From positions 434,001 through 498,000 of the forward strand of contig OW818666.1 of assembly GCA_942493035.1 (NCBI GenBank): DNA of 64,000 nucleotides, written 5' to 3'. A model generated the notes under the pieces. The model ran no database searches. It worked only from the letters and a program-made list of their open reading frames with translations, and was not told the origin of the DNA. Origin of the DNA: WRGT01 sp942493035 (GTDB lineage Bacteria > Spirochaetota > UBA4802 > UBA5550). Within the stretch, counting starts at the first letter, position 1. Each line of letters opens with the position of its first letter. The position numbers and the translations under genes are program-made. Positions 52,861 through 61,959 of the stretch are shown here, one piece after another.

Positions 52861-52933
52861 GCCCCCTAAATCCCCCGGGAGGGACTTTAAAAAAAACTTG
52901 CTGTCAAGTCCCCCTCCGGGGGATTTAGGGGGT
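52861..52933. repeat. Long inverted repeat, CCCCCTAAATCCCCC type, copy 2
   Basis: GCCCCCTAAATCCCCCGGGA and CTCCGGGGGATTTAGGGGGT are the arms, with a 30-base AT-rich loop. It is the same family as 46610-46723 but with a shorter centre. Confidence 0.75.
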
Positions 52934-52940
52934 CGGGTGG

Positions 52941-53148
52941 TTGTTAAAAGACCTTATATAGTGGTACTCTGCAAGAAAAAAAGTACCGGGTATATAAAAA
53001 AACTGTTAAAGTTATTTCTTCCATCGCCGATAATTAATCAAATGAAGAATTTCTTTCATTTTACACTCCAATGGTCTTCCTTGAAAATTAAAGGCAGTCA
53101 GGGTAGGTCTTTTACAACAAACGGGATAGCAATATCCCGTTTTTTTTT
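52941..53148 (+). ncRNA. Candidate small RNA ending in an orphan intrinsic terminator
   Basis: ACGGGATA-GCAA-TATCCCGT followed by eight to nine T (53121-53149) is a strong plus-strand terminator, yet no plus-strand protein gene lies between it and the gene ending at 51742, across the opposing holA. The stretch before it has small stems (GGTACT/AGTACC near 52964-52991; AATGAA/TTCATT near 53039-53060). A weak promoter-like pair is TTGTTA (52941-52946) and TACTCT (52965-52970). The 5' end is a guess. Confidence 0.35.
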
Positions 53149-53157
53149 ATTAATTTC

Positions 53158-53277
53158 CAGTAATAATTCCTGAACTTTTAAGTAATAAAAAAACGCTATT
53201 ATCCCCGCCGCCGAAGGCGGCGGGGATTTGTAATTTTCAATTTTTACACTAAAATTTATGTTAAGGAATTAACTCTG
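53158..53277 (-). mobile_element. MITE-like element, copy 4, inverted relative to copy 1, with 9-bp direct repeats
   Basis: Read on the minus strand it matches copy 1 closely (CAGAGTTAATTCCTTAAC, later TGTAAAAATTGAAAATTACA, then the GC core). The flanks are ATTAATTTC (53149-53157) and ATTAATTTT (53278-53286), an 8/9 match. It inserted directly after the terminator T-run. Confidence 0.75.
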
Positions 53278-53318
53278 ATTAATTTTTATAATACCGCTTA
53301 TTTAAAAATAGATTGTGC

Positions 53319-53424
53319 AGTTGTCTAAACCGCAGATTAAGCAGATTTGAATGATTACGCGGATTTCGTAATTGTAAATCCGTGTAATCTCTCAAATCAC
53401 CGTAAATCTGTGGTTCAGACAACT
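53319..53424. repeat. 106-bp near-perfect long inverted repeat
   Basis: Arms of about 47 bases pair around a 10-base centre. The left end is AGTTGTCTAAACCGCAGATT and the right end, in reverse, is AGTTGTCTGAACCACAGATT. The inner arms share GATTACGCGGATT/GATTACACGGATT. It lies 20 bases past the stop of the GH13-GT5 gene and may serve as its terminator. Confidence 0.75.
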
Positions 53425-53444
53425 AATACTTTGAAGTTCAAATA

Positions 53445-56400
53445 CTACTCTATATTAATAGTCTCTGTTAAGTCATAAATTGTGTTTATATACTCCTTCG
53501 CCGGTTTATCCCAGTGATATGCGGCTTTTTCAGCATTCTCCCTTATAATAGCCAGTGTTTCATCATCAGAGTTTCTGAAAAACTGTGAGGCTCTATCCAT
53601 TGCGTCATAAAATGACCATGGTGAAAAGTCAGAGAAGAGAAATCCGTAACCTTCGACATTTTTCCCCGATCCGGTAACCGGTTTAATGGTGTCTCGAAGT
53701 CCGCCGGTTGCACGTGCAATTACAGGGCATCCCGCAGCCATGGCCTCGAGCTGTGAAATTCCACCCGGTTCGTGCATGGACGGCATCAGGAAATAATCAC
53801 AGGATAGAAGAGGTATACTTACATCCTGATATCCGAATGAGACGCTGCATTTATCCGGGAAATACTGATTCATAAGATAGAGCCCGTGAGCAATGCTCTC
53901 TCCGCTTGAGTCTCCGGCGGCTACGCTCCCTCCAGCAATTATCTGATAGTTCAGATTTTTGACAATCCCTTCGGAAGATTCAAGCAGCAGCTGGAAACCT
54001 TTCTGTTCCGAAATTCTATGAATCATTACCGCCAGGATAATGTCGGGATCGGCAATCAGATTCCTGTCTATCTGAAGCATCAGTTTGTTCCGCATTCTTA
54101 TGACCATTTTTTTTCTGATAGAGTTTTCCATTTTTTCTATGAAAGAGTTACCTTTTAGAATTTCAGGGAAGCGTTTTTCAATTTTTAATTTAAGATCTTT
54201 GTCGTATTCAATTCTCTGCATCAGGACCGGGAACATGTTGTCAACAAATCCGGAATTCTTCATGTTCTGCTCGGTCTTGTCTCTGAAGTCAGAACCGATT
54301 GCATTACTGATCCCTCCGACATTAAATAGAATGCGCTCAAGACCATCCGATGCAATCTCCACCTGTTTCGCATATGACGGACTGACGGTAATATTTTTTC
54401 GCGCAAATCGAATACCCGCCGCCATACAGTTCAGTCTGTCTCCATGAACAGGATCGCAGAAATCTCCTGCTCTCCATGATGGGAGATTAAAGAGATTGAA
54501 GAGATCAAAACCTTTTTCATATCTGTGGTATGAGTCGAAATACTGCCATCCGCCGTTATGAATTATATGAATAAATGTACACTGCTGGAATACCGGATTG
54601 CTGTCGTAATAGTGATCGCTTCGTATAATTCCGTTAAACAGTCCCGGAAAGGCATCATTTGTAAATGTATACTTGGCATCTATACCGAATGTAAGAATAA
54701 CCTCTGCGCTTGAACGGGCGAATGCTATCCTTCTCCGTAATTTTTCTTCAGAGGTTATCCCCCAGTAGAGTCCGTTAAAAAACTCGGCATGATCAAGAAG
54801 ATAATATTTTATTCCATCCACTTCCGCGTAGTGGATACCGACTTCATAATCGCCATCCATAATTTTAAATCTTACATTTTTGCCTGTGTAGACTGCTCCG
54901 TATTTCTGAAGCGCGTCATCCATTTTCTTTTTCTCTTTGGGGTTACCGTTCCTGTAGAGCGGTGTAATGACGTAAACATCTTCTCCTCTTCTCACCATCT
55001 CTCTCGGGAGTTCGTACACAACATTTGCAAGACCTCCGCTCTTGGAGAACGGTTCGGCCTCTGCAGACATAAAGACAATGGCTCCCTTTTTATAATGCCA
55101 GGAGAGTTTCTGAGCCAGATTAGAGAAAAAGCTCTTCTCCTCTGACATTTTTTTGAGATACTCTTTTATCTGGTCAATCGTAAATACTTTGTTTTTATAA
55201 AGATGAAAAATAGTTCTTTTGAGTCCCAGTTCAAGAGTCTCATTTTCCATATTTGCATTAAGGAGCTTTTTCGATATAAATGACGAGCAGGCTTTATAAG
55301 TCTGGCAGTGAACTGCAATTTCGCTGAATGCAAAATTGTGAAAGAGTTTATCTGTTCTGTCAAATTCACAGAGCCTGCGGAATGAATCGTGAAAGAATTC
55401 ATCGTAATATTTTTTCAGTGAGGTCTTTTCAAGTTTCAGAATCTTAATCCTGTCGGTGTATGCAACCGGCGCGTTTATTCTCGATGCCTTCAGTTCCTTC
55501 CCTGTGTAGTATCTGAAGTTCCCTGTAATAGTAGAGTACAGCGGGTCTGATAGAATAAATGCGTCATCGTCTTCTATTTTAAGTCTTGGATTGTCAAATT
55601 GAAGCGACACGTTCTGGTTTGTTTCACTGAAGTTGAATATACCTATCCAGTAGATATTTCCGGAGTACTTTATCGCTGCGGCAGCCTGGTTGTTGTTGGC
55701 CCAGATCAGGTGCCCTTTACCTTTCTGTGTGCGATGGAAACGGTAAACATCTTTGTAGAAAGAATCGAGACTGCGATGAGATGCGTATTCAAACTGGTTC
55801 CAGTTTACGTAAATATTATCAAGGTATACTTTCCAGCCTTCACCCTCGGCACTCCCTTCGTAATCCATGATGATGTTACTCAGGAAAGATGTGATTGCCA
55901 CTGCCGCACGGAGTCCTCTGTGTCCGAATGTGTTTAAGGCGCGACGCTCATCATGGTTCCCCAGAATACCAAGAAGTTCAGTCCCTTCAGGAAGGACCGA
56001 CGGATAGTAGTTATCATATAGGTGATAAATCTCCCTGACGTCGCTTGTTCCATGCATTATGTTTTCACATATTTTAAAAAGTGATGCGTTGTACGGGATA
56101 AGTCCGGTTCTGGTGAGATATTTTTCGTGTCCCCAGAAGCACTCTGCAATATTTACAAAGAAAGACTTGTTCTTTCTTTTAATTCTCTTTTCGATGTTGA
56201 GCATGAGGAAGTAGTGAAGCGGAACCGCAATTTTTTCCCGGCATTCGCAGTCGTAGAAACCTGTCGTCATAAAATGTCCATACTCACGGTCATTGACGAT
56301 AATAGTTCCGTTGAGCATATCCATGTCTGTCCGCTTCTGATGGAATGCAAAGGTGTAGTTGTTCTTCTTCATCATAATAGGAACAGCGTGGGCAGAGTCA

Positions 56401-58295
56401 AACCTGATGCCGTCTATGTCAAACTCATCTATAAGAATAGATATAGAGTCGGATAACCACTCCCATATTTCAAACAATCTGTAATTGAGGAGTTTACCGT
56501 CATCCCATGTTCCGTATCTTCCATCAGTTGAAGATCTATCCACAAGATTTCCGCTGTGGTCATATGTTTTTACTGCATATTCCGGCGGAAGTTCGGTATT
56601 TCGACGATTAAGGTGAGGTATTATATCAACAATTATTTTTATATCAAGAGTATGAGCCCTTGCGATAAGCTTTTTCAGCGCATCGTCGCCGCCGATTGAT
56701 GGTTCAACTTTTGTAAGACTCATGGGAGAGAAGGGTGATGGTGATGTCGCTTCCGGAGCCCAGTCCTCTCTGTTTGATCCTCTCTGCTGTACTCCCAGAA
56801 GATATATTGAACTGACGCAGTATCTCTCTTTCAGGTCTTCAAGGTGCTGAGCAATATCATAAAGATTCCCAAGCCGGATTACCTCTCCGTTCTCGTTGTA
56901 GACAAGTCCCGGGTGACCATCATTGTCCCGCCAGTAGACTTTTGTGTGGCCGTGAATATCCACAAATACTTCCAGTATAATCTCGCCCTGCAGATCAGGG
57001 AGAACGTTAACTCTTCCTGATGTTCCCTGCTCGGTGATCCATGAGATTGATCTGTCGCTGCGTGATACCACACAGTAATCGTAGTGGCCGTAATCATTAA
57101 ATTTATATTTTACAGAGAAATTTCCCGGTTCGTTTTCAATCAGAAAAATCTCTTCAGCTTTAATATCGATCTCTGTCTGATAATCTTTTTTAATATCATT
57201 TCTGTAAATTCTGAGAAAGTAACCTTTGCCTGATTCAGATTCCGGAAGCTGAAATGTAAAGTCGTATTCATCATTAACAGAAAGATTGATGAACTTTGTA
57301 GCAAGGGGAGCGTCAAACTCCTTTGGTGATAAAACTCTGTCGAGAACCATGTTGGCTCTGTTTCTGATCTCATGTATGTCATGTCCCGATGTTGAAACCA
57401 GCAGTTTAATTATTTCACGGAGAGAGACTGTGTCATGGCCCTTTTTGTATTCTCTCGCGTAATTTTCCAGCTCCTTCATCCCTTCAATGTTCACATCGTA
57501 ATCAAAATTGAGTTCATCCCCTGCAATTCTGCAGTTTAACTTTGTTACAAGCTCATTCTTTGTCTTATCGCTGAATTTCTCGACAACCGCTGCGGGGAGT
57601 TCCTCAAGATATCTCTCTTCAGTTTTTAATGAATAGTCCATTACTTCATCAACTAATGAGTTGAGAAGTGCAAAAGATTCAGCCGGATAGACCGTGGAGT
57701 GTGAAAAACCTATCTCAATAGCTCTCTCTTCTACTTCAAGAAGGAATTGAAATGCTTCAAATAATCTCGGTTCCTGCCTGTTTTTCCATTCATTAAGAGT
57801 TTCAAAAATTTTAAGCCCCAAGTATATTGACGGAACCTCTGCCCAGGCCGGTCCCTGTCCTACGTGTGCAATGACTGTGGTTGATCTGGATATATGATGG
57901 AATGTAGCTTTGCCGGGAAGCTCCTGTACGAGTATTATTCTTCTGGTGCGAATAAGTTTATTATTACTCTTTGCCGCTGCTCTATGGAATAACGCGAGAG
58001 AATTTATAATCCTTCCGAAGAGTCTTGTATCTCCAGTCATCTTTTCCCGGTAAGTACCGCTAAGATCTCTATAGCTGTCCAGTATTGAGTTGGCCATTTC
58101 AAAGAATCTTTCTCTGAATATTTCAACCGGGTCTCCAGCGCTTATTCTTTCGATTACATAGGAATCGGGATAAAATTCAAAGCATCTGCCATCTTTATAT
58201 GCTGTGGATATCGATTCCTTAACAGCTTTGTCTGTAATAAGATGTTCATCAGATATTTTAAATCGGCTTAGACTGGTTAATGTGCTGTTTTCCAA
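53445..58295 (-). CDS. Fusion of GH13 alpha-amylase-type enzyme and GT5 glycogen synthase
   Basis: This is a 1616-residue protein. Residues 1-290 are helical, with no family I recognise. Residues about 300-470 are beta-rich and may bind glycan. Residues about 480-1000 form a GH13 barrel with all four conserved regions: DIIPH (near 555), GIRFDSAHA (nucleophile Asp, near 630), NIAECFWG (acid Glu, near 715) and LGNHDE (near 780). Residues 1075-1616 are a GT5 glycogen/starch synthase with SKSGGLANVVYELP (ADP-glucose loop) and SMHEPGGISQLEAM. One chain would both build and reshape glycogen-like glucan. The gene stands alone. Confidence 0.88.
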   Translation of the reverse strand: MENSTLTSLSRFKISDEHLITDKAVKESISTAYKDGRCFEFYPDSYVIERISAGDPVEIFRERFFEMANSILDSYRDLSGTYREKMTGDTRLFGRIINSLALFHRAAAKSNNKLIRTRRIILVQELPGKATFHHISRSTTVIAHVGQGPAWAEVPSIYLGLKIFETLNEWKNRQEPRLFEAFQFLLEVEERAIEIGFSHSTVYPAESFALLNSLVDEVMDYSLKTEERYLEELPAAVVEKFSDKTKNELVTKLNCRIAGDELNFDYDVNIEGMKELENYAREYKKGHDTVSLREIIKLLVSTSGHDIHEIRNRANMVLDRVLSPKEFDAPLATKFINLSVNDEYDFTFQLPESESGKGYFLRIYRNDIKKDYQTEIDIKAEEIFLIENEPGNFSVKYKFNDYGHYDYCVVSRSDRSISWITEQGTSGRVNVLPDLQGEIILEVFVDIHGHTKVYWRDNDGHPGLVYNENGEVIRLGNLYDIAQHLEDLKERYCVSSIYLLGVQQRGSNREDWAPEATSPSPFSPMSLTKVEPSIGGDDALKKLIARAHTLDIKIIVDIIPHLNRRNTELPPEYAVKTYDHSGNLVDRSSTDGRYGTWDDGKLLNYRLFEIWEWLSDSISILIDEFDIDGIRFDSAHAVPIMMKKNNYTFAFHQKRTDMDMLNGTIIVNDREYGHFMTTGFYDCECREKIAVPLHYFLMLNIEKRIKRKNKSFFVNIAECFWGHEKYLTRTGLIPYNASLFKICENIMHGTSDVREIYHLYDNYYPSVLPEGTELLGILGNHDERRALNTFGHRGLRAAVAITSFLSNIIMDYEGSAEGEGWKVYLDNIYVNWNQFEYASHRSLDSFYKDVYRFHRTQKGKGHLIWANNNQAAAAIKYSGNIYWIGIFNFSETNQNVSLQFDNPRLKIEDDDAFILSDPLYSTITGNFRYYTGKELKASRINAPVAYTDRIKILKLEKTSLKKYYDEFFHDSFRRLCEFDRTDKLFHNFAFSEIAVHCQTYKACSSFISKKLLNANMENETLELGLKRTIFHLYKNKVFTIDQIKEYLKKMSEEKSFFSNLAQKLSWHYKKGAIVFMSAEAEPFSKSGGLANVVYELPREMVRRGEDVYVITPLYRNGNPKEKKKMDDALQKYGAVYTGKNVRFKIMDGDYEVGIHYAEVDGIKYYLLDHAEFFNGLYWGITSEEKLRRRIAFARSSAEVILTFGIDAKYTFTNDAFPGLFNGIIRSDHYYDSNPVFQQCTFIHIIHNGGWQYFDSYHRYEKGFDLFNLFNLPSWRAGDFCDPVHGDRLNCMAAGIRFARKNITVSPSYAKQVEIASDGLERILFNVGGISNAIGSDFRDKTEQNMKNSGFVDNMFPVLMQRIEYDKDLKLKIEKRFPEILKGNSFIEKMENSIRKKMVIRMRNKLMLQIDRNLIADPDIILAVMIHRISEQKGFQLLLESSEGIVKNLNYQIIAGGSVAAGDSSGESIAHGLYLMNQYFPDKCSVSFGYQDVSIPLLSCDYFLMPSMHEPGGISQLEAMAAGCPVIARATGGLRDTIKPVTGSGKNVEGYGFLFSDFSPWSFYDAMDRASQFFRNSDDETLAIIRENAEKAAYHWDKPAKEYINTIYDLTETINIE

Positions 58296-58330
58296 TATTC
58301 TGTTCCTCTGAGAATTTGATCTGCTGCAAT

Positions 58331-58388
58331 GCCCCGCACCCCCGCAAGGGTTGAGTAATATTTTTACCCTATATGGGGATGCAGGGGC
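58331..58388. repeat. Long inverted repeat upstream of the GH13-GT5 gene
   Basis: GCCCCGCACCCCCGCAAGGG and, in reverse, GCCCCTGCATCCCCATATAG form the arms. It starts 36 bases upstream of the gene's start codon, so it could affect expression. Confidence 0.6.
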
Positions 58389-58747
58389 TGTTGGATTTGA
58401 ATGAAAAAAGATTTTTAGCTATTACTTATATTATAATAAAATCTCAATGAAAAGCAAGCAGAAAGATTATCAGAAGAAATAATTTGCGTAACTCGCAGTG
58501 TACCGCTCAAAACCAGTGGGATTCTCTCTCCTTCGCTCTTGTTTCGGCGGCGATAAAATCTGCTGTCCTATAAAATATAAAAGAGGGTTAAGAACTAACT
58601 TGACAAAAGTCATGTTATGGGTATTTATAATGTTCATCGGTGATACTGAATCGTCCCATCAATTCGAAGCTCTTTCAGCTTTTGGTATTCTTTATATCGT
58701 GTTATAAATAGCGGATATCATAAAAAATTCGGGAAACGGTACATTAA
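58389..58747. other. Non-coding gap with a worn stem-loop repeat
   Basis: About 58505-58575 carries fragments like family B (AAAACCAGTGGGATTC, CGGCGGCGATAAAATC). An open frame at 58498-58707 runs through this repeat and has no ribosome site. No other feature is seen. Confidence 0.4.
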
Positions 58748-60262
58748 ATGAAGCTTGGTGTGAAAAGTATAAGCAGTAAAATTTTTTATCTCTACATGTC
58801 TCTCGCTCTTATAAATATCGCTTTTTTTTCAATTATTATTTTTGAGAATCAGATAGAACTTCTGGTTGATAATACTATTTATAAATATAAGGAACTTGCA
58901 GGGGGTATTGCTGAAACACTGCAGTTTTCAACTTATGATTTTATTACAAATAATAATACCGGAGCTGATGCCGGTATTAATAATGCAGTTTCAATTATAA
59001 GTAAAAGTCTGGATAATTTTTTAATTATCTCGGAAAAAGGGGAAGTGATAGTTAGTAAAGGTGAGAATGATCCGGTTTCTGATAAGGATATAGGCAATTG
59101 CGTTAAGGCTATAACTGCCCGTGATTTTTCGGGAATTCTTTATTTTACAGATATTCAGAAGACAGCTTCAGTTATTACATTTTATATTCCGGTCAGAACA
59201 GGCAAAGTTTCAGATTCAGTGCTTATGTTCAGGCGGAGTCTTATCGGGATGAATGACCAGATGTTGGCTTTTTATAGACAGATTATTGTGGTTGTTCTCT
59301 GTCTTGCACTGTTTCATATTGCGGTTGCTTTTTTGTTTTTCAGAATTTTAGTTAAACCCCTTTTTCGTCTTTTGAAGCAGAGTTCTGCACTTTCCGCCGG
59401 GGATTATTCAGTACGTGTTGATCAGGATAGCGGTGATGAGATCGGTGAGCTTTCACGGTCTTTTAATTCCATGGCTGTTTCTATTCAGGATAAAGTGCGG
59501 AAACTTGAAGAGCATAATGGAAGAATGGATTTTGAACTGGCTCTTGCCGGTGATGTTCAGAAGTTGATCTATCCTGAGTTTAAGGATAACGAAAGATTTA
59601 ATCTTGCTCTGTTCAGCAAACCTTGCGGAAGTGTTAATGGAGATTTTTATGATATATTTGATCTTGGGGATAATCGTTTTGCTTTTTTAATTGCCGATGT
59701 TTCGGGGCATGGAGTCCCTGCTGCTCTCCTGACGATGACTCTTAAAGAGAAGTTCAATCTTTATGCACCGGTTATAAAAGACCCTGCGGAAATTTTTAAA
59801 ATATTGAATAATGAAATTCTTCAAATGCTGAAATCTGATAATGTAAGACCTCTCTATTTCTCAGGTTTCTATATTGTTATTGAGAGTGATAATACTGCAT
59901 ATTTCTGTAATGCCGGGCATCCCATGACAGTTCTAATTTCCGGAAAAGAGAAAAGTCAGAGTTTCCTATATTCAGAGGGTGGCGTCGTTGGTCTGTTCGG
60001 CGATATGAATGATTACTTCAGTACTGAAAAAATACAGCTGGAGCCCGGAGATAAAATTATACTTATCACAGATGGAATTATTGAAGCTGCTGATGCTGAT
60101 AATGAGCAGTTCGGCAGTAAAAGATTTTTTGATGTAATTGAGGCATCTATTAATTATCCGGTCAGGGAACAGGTTGAAATGATATCGCAGAGTCTGAGAG
60201 ATTTTACTGATATAAGCACTTTAACCGATGACGCAACAATATTAGGAATTGAAATCCGGTGA
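58748..60262 (+). CDS. Membrane SpoIIE-type phosphatase with HAMP domain (RsbU-like)
   Basis: This is a 504-residue protein. Two transmembrane helices (residues about 13-32 and 177-200) enclose an extracytoplasmic sensor domain. A HAMP linker follows (KPLFRLLKQSSALSAGDYSV, then GDEIGELSRSFNSMA). The C-terminal PP2C/SpoIIE domain has GSVNGDFYDIF, IADVSGHGVPAALL and ILITDGIIEA, with the metal-binding Asp residues intact. It should dephosphorylate a STAS protein on receiving an outside signal; one is encoded 1.4 kb downstream. Its stop overlaps the GTG start of the next gene. Confidence 0.9.
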   Translation: MKLGVKSISSKIFYLYMSLALINIAFFSIIIFENQIELLVDNTIYKYKELAGGIAETLQFSTYDFITNNNTGADAGINNAVSIISKSLDNFLIISEKGEVIVSKGENDPVSDKDIGNCVKAITARDFSGILYFTDIQKTASVITFYIPVRTGKVSDSVLMFRRSLIGMNDQMLAFYRQIIVVVLCLALFHIAVAFLFFRILVKPLFRLLKQSSALSAGDYSVRVDQDSGDEIGELSRSFNSMAVSIQDKVRKLEEHNGRMDFELALAGDVQKLIYPEFKDNERFNLALFSKPCGSVNGDFYDIFDLGDNRFAFLIADVSGHGVPAALLTMTLKEKFNLYAPVIKDPAEIFKILNNEILQMLKSDNVRPLYFSGFYIVIESDNTAYFCNAGHPMTVLISGKEKSQSFLYSEGGVVGLFGDMNDYFSTEKIQLEPGDKIILITDGIIEAADADNEQFGSKRFFDVIEASINYPVREQVEMISQSLRDFTDISTLTDDATILGIEIR

Positions 60263-61563
60263 TATCATTAAAGCATAAATATTCAGGTGAAACGTTGCTG
60301 GGATTATTCGTCGTTTTATCCCTGGTTTTTATGGTATTGCTTAATAATGAAAGTATAAAACTCCGCTTAATGGAGATAAAAAATATTCTTTCAGAGCCGG
60401 AGAAAACATCTGGAACAATAGATCATGCAGGTTTAATTGTGCAGTACAGATTCCGGATGGATCTATATAAAAATAAAATAGATTCATTCAGCGCCGGGAT
60501 TATTGAGATGCGGGCAAATTCGATGTTTGCTGATGATTCAGATTCCGGGTATATATCCGATGACGTTTCACCTGTATTATCCTTTACCGTTGACATCATT
60601 AAAATGATGCTGGGAAGGCCTTCTTTAATAAAGAATTACATTAGAGAGGATAACTTCGCATTGAGGAGCGCTTATTATTTTGAAAGAAATGGTTTGTACG
60701 ATAAAGCTTTGATTAAATACGAAGAAGCTCTTAAATCCGGAAAAATAAACAGAATCGGAATCGGCGGTATTAAGCTTCACCGGGGATTTTGTCTTTCTAT
60801 GTCCGGTGAGACTGAGCGCGCCAGAGCTGAATATTCTGAGGTTATAAAGCTTTATCCTGAAGATGTTATATCAATCACTGCATCTGTTCTGCTCGGGTAC
60901 CTGGATGAATTCACGAAAGAAGCCGCGATAGTAAAAGGAATGCCGGACTCTCTTGAAAAGGGTGAGAAGTTTTTTTATCTCACAGCGTTTAGAGATTCAA
61001 TAGCTGTTATCGATACTATAAAGAAGCAGGGCCGGCTCAAATCCATGGATGGGGCTAATTTTTTTAAAGCCCGATGCCTTGAATCCATGGGGAATCCCGC
61101 AGAAGCGCTTATTTATTATCAGGATCTTATTCAGAAAAATCCAGGATCGGAATTTGCGAAATTGGCTAACAGAAGAATATTTATCATCAGTACCAGAATC
61201 GGCACAGATAATGCCTCTAAAGATCTTGCAGAAAAGAATAACAGCTTAATCCGCGATGAGAACTTTGTCCGGCTTGTCCGTGAAGGTGCTGTTTTAAGCA
61301 CTAAGGCAACAACTGCATCTCTCTGGCCTGCTGACAGACCTGTGCCTGAATTTAAGCAGATGATTGAAAGATTTGAGAAAACATTTCATTCATCCTCTGT
61401 TGTGGTAAACTATACCGGGAAAAAGGTAAAGGTAATCACCTCAAACGGAGATATAATTCATGGTCTTGTGACAGGAGAAAATAGCAGCAGTATCACATTG
61501 CAGACTATTGCGGGAGATGCTGTGATTAGAAAAAACAGTATAGTGAAGAGTACTATCGAATAA
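60259..61563 (+). CDS. Membrane-anchored TPR protein coupled to the SpoIIE phosphatase
   Basis: This is a 434-residue protein. A hydrophobic N-terminal segment (GLFVVLSLVFMVLL, residues 12-28) anchors it. TPR-like repeats occupy residues about 130-300 (RSAYYFERNGLYDKALIKYEEAL in parts; AEALIYYQDLIQKNPGSEFAKL). The C-terminal 70 residues form a small beta domain (VVNYTGKKVKVITSNGDIIHG, then SITLQTIAGDAVIRK). The start codon is GTG at 60259, overlapping the phosphatase stop by four bases. It is probably a partner of that phosphatase in signal sensing. Confidence 0.82.
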   Translation: MISLKHKYSGETLLGLFVVLSLVFMVLLNNESIKLRLMEIKNILSEPEKTSGTIDHAGLIVQYRFRMDLYKNKIDSFSAGIIEMRANSMFADDSDSGYISDDVSPVLSFTVDIIKMMLGRPSLIKNYIREDNFALRSAYYFERNGLYDKALIKYEEALKSGKINRIGIGGIKLHRGFCLSMSGETERARAEYSEVIKLYPEDVISITASVLLGYLDEFTKEAAIVKGMPDSLEKGEKFFYLTAFRDSIAVIDTIKKQGRLKSMDGANFFKARCLESMGNPAEALIYYQDLIQKNPGSEFAKLANRRIFIISTRIGTDNASKDLAEKNNSLIRDENFVRLVREGAVLSTKATTASLWPADRPVPEFKQMIERFEKTFHSSSVVVNYTGKKVKVITSNGDIIHGLVTGENSSSITLQTIAGDAVIRKNSIVKSTIE

Positions 61564-61573
61564 TAAAATAATA

Positions 61574-61622
61574 AATTTGTACCTGTTCCTATGTGGTGTG
61601 TAAACTGGAGCAGGTACAAATT
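61574..61622. terminator. Bidirectional terminator hairpin
   Basis: AATTTGTACCTG (61574-61585) and CAGGTACAAATT (61611-61622) pair perfectly between two convergent genes. Confidence 0.6.
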
Positions 61623-61626
61623 CTGA

Positions 61627-61959
61627 TTATTTATAATCAAGTTCAAGTTTTTCAATAGTGGTTATTTTAAAAAACCTGTTAAGCTGAGTTGCTTTAAAGA
61701 GTGTATCAACAGCAATACTTAAATCAAAGAAAACAAGCTGTATTTTTTTATTCATTAAAAATTTCATGAATTGTACAAGAGTTCCCAATGCGGTTGAGTC
61801 TATAAATACAATATCTCTGCAGTTAACGGCTATTACCTCCGGTCCGGCTTCAGTAATTTTTTCCCATTGGTCTTCAAAGCTTACTACATTTCCGATGCAA
61901 AAATCGCCATCTATAGTTAAGTATAAAATTTTATCTTTTTTATTAATTACTATTCTCAT
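61627..61959 (-). CDS. STAS-domain protein (anti-sigma factor antagonist-like)
   Basis: This is a 110-residue single STAS domain, as in RsbV and SpoIIAA. The strand KILYLTIDGDFCIGNV is followed by VIAVNCRDIVFIDSTALGTLV; the Ser of DST is the usual site phosphorylated by an anti-sigma kinase and dephosphorylated by SpoIIE-type enzymes. Two such phosphatases lie in this window, but no RsbW-type kinase does. GAGGGGG seven bases before ATG 61959 fixes the start. It overlaps the upstream Cys-rich gene by 17 bases. Confidence 0.87.
   Translation of the reverse strand: MRIVINKKDKILYLTIDGDFCIGNVVSFEDQWEKITEAGPEVIAVNCRDIVFIDSTALGTLVQFMKFLMNKKIQLVFFDLSIAVDTLFKATQLNRFFKITTIEKLELDYK

Noticed and set aside
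58498..58707. 69-codon open frame on the plus strand
   Set aside because: It has no ribosome site and overlaps a worn stem-loop repeat.
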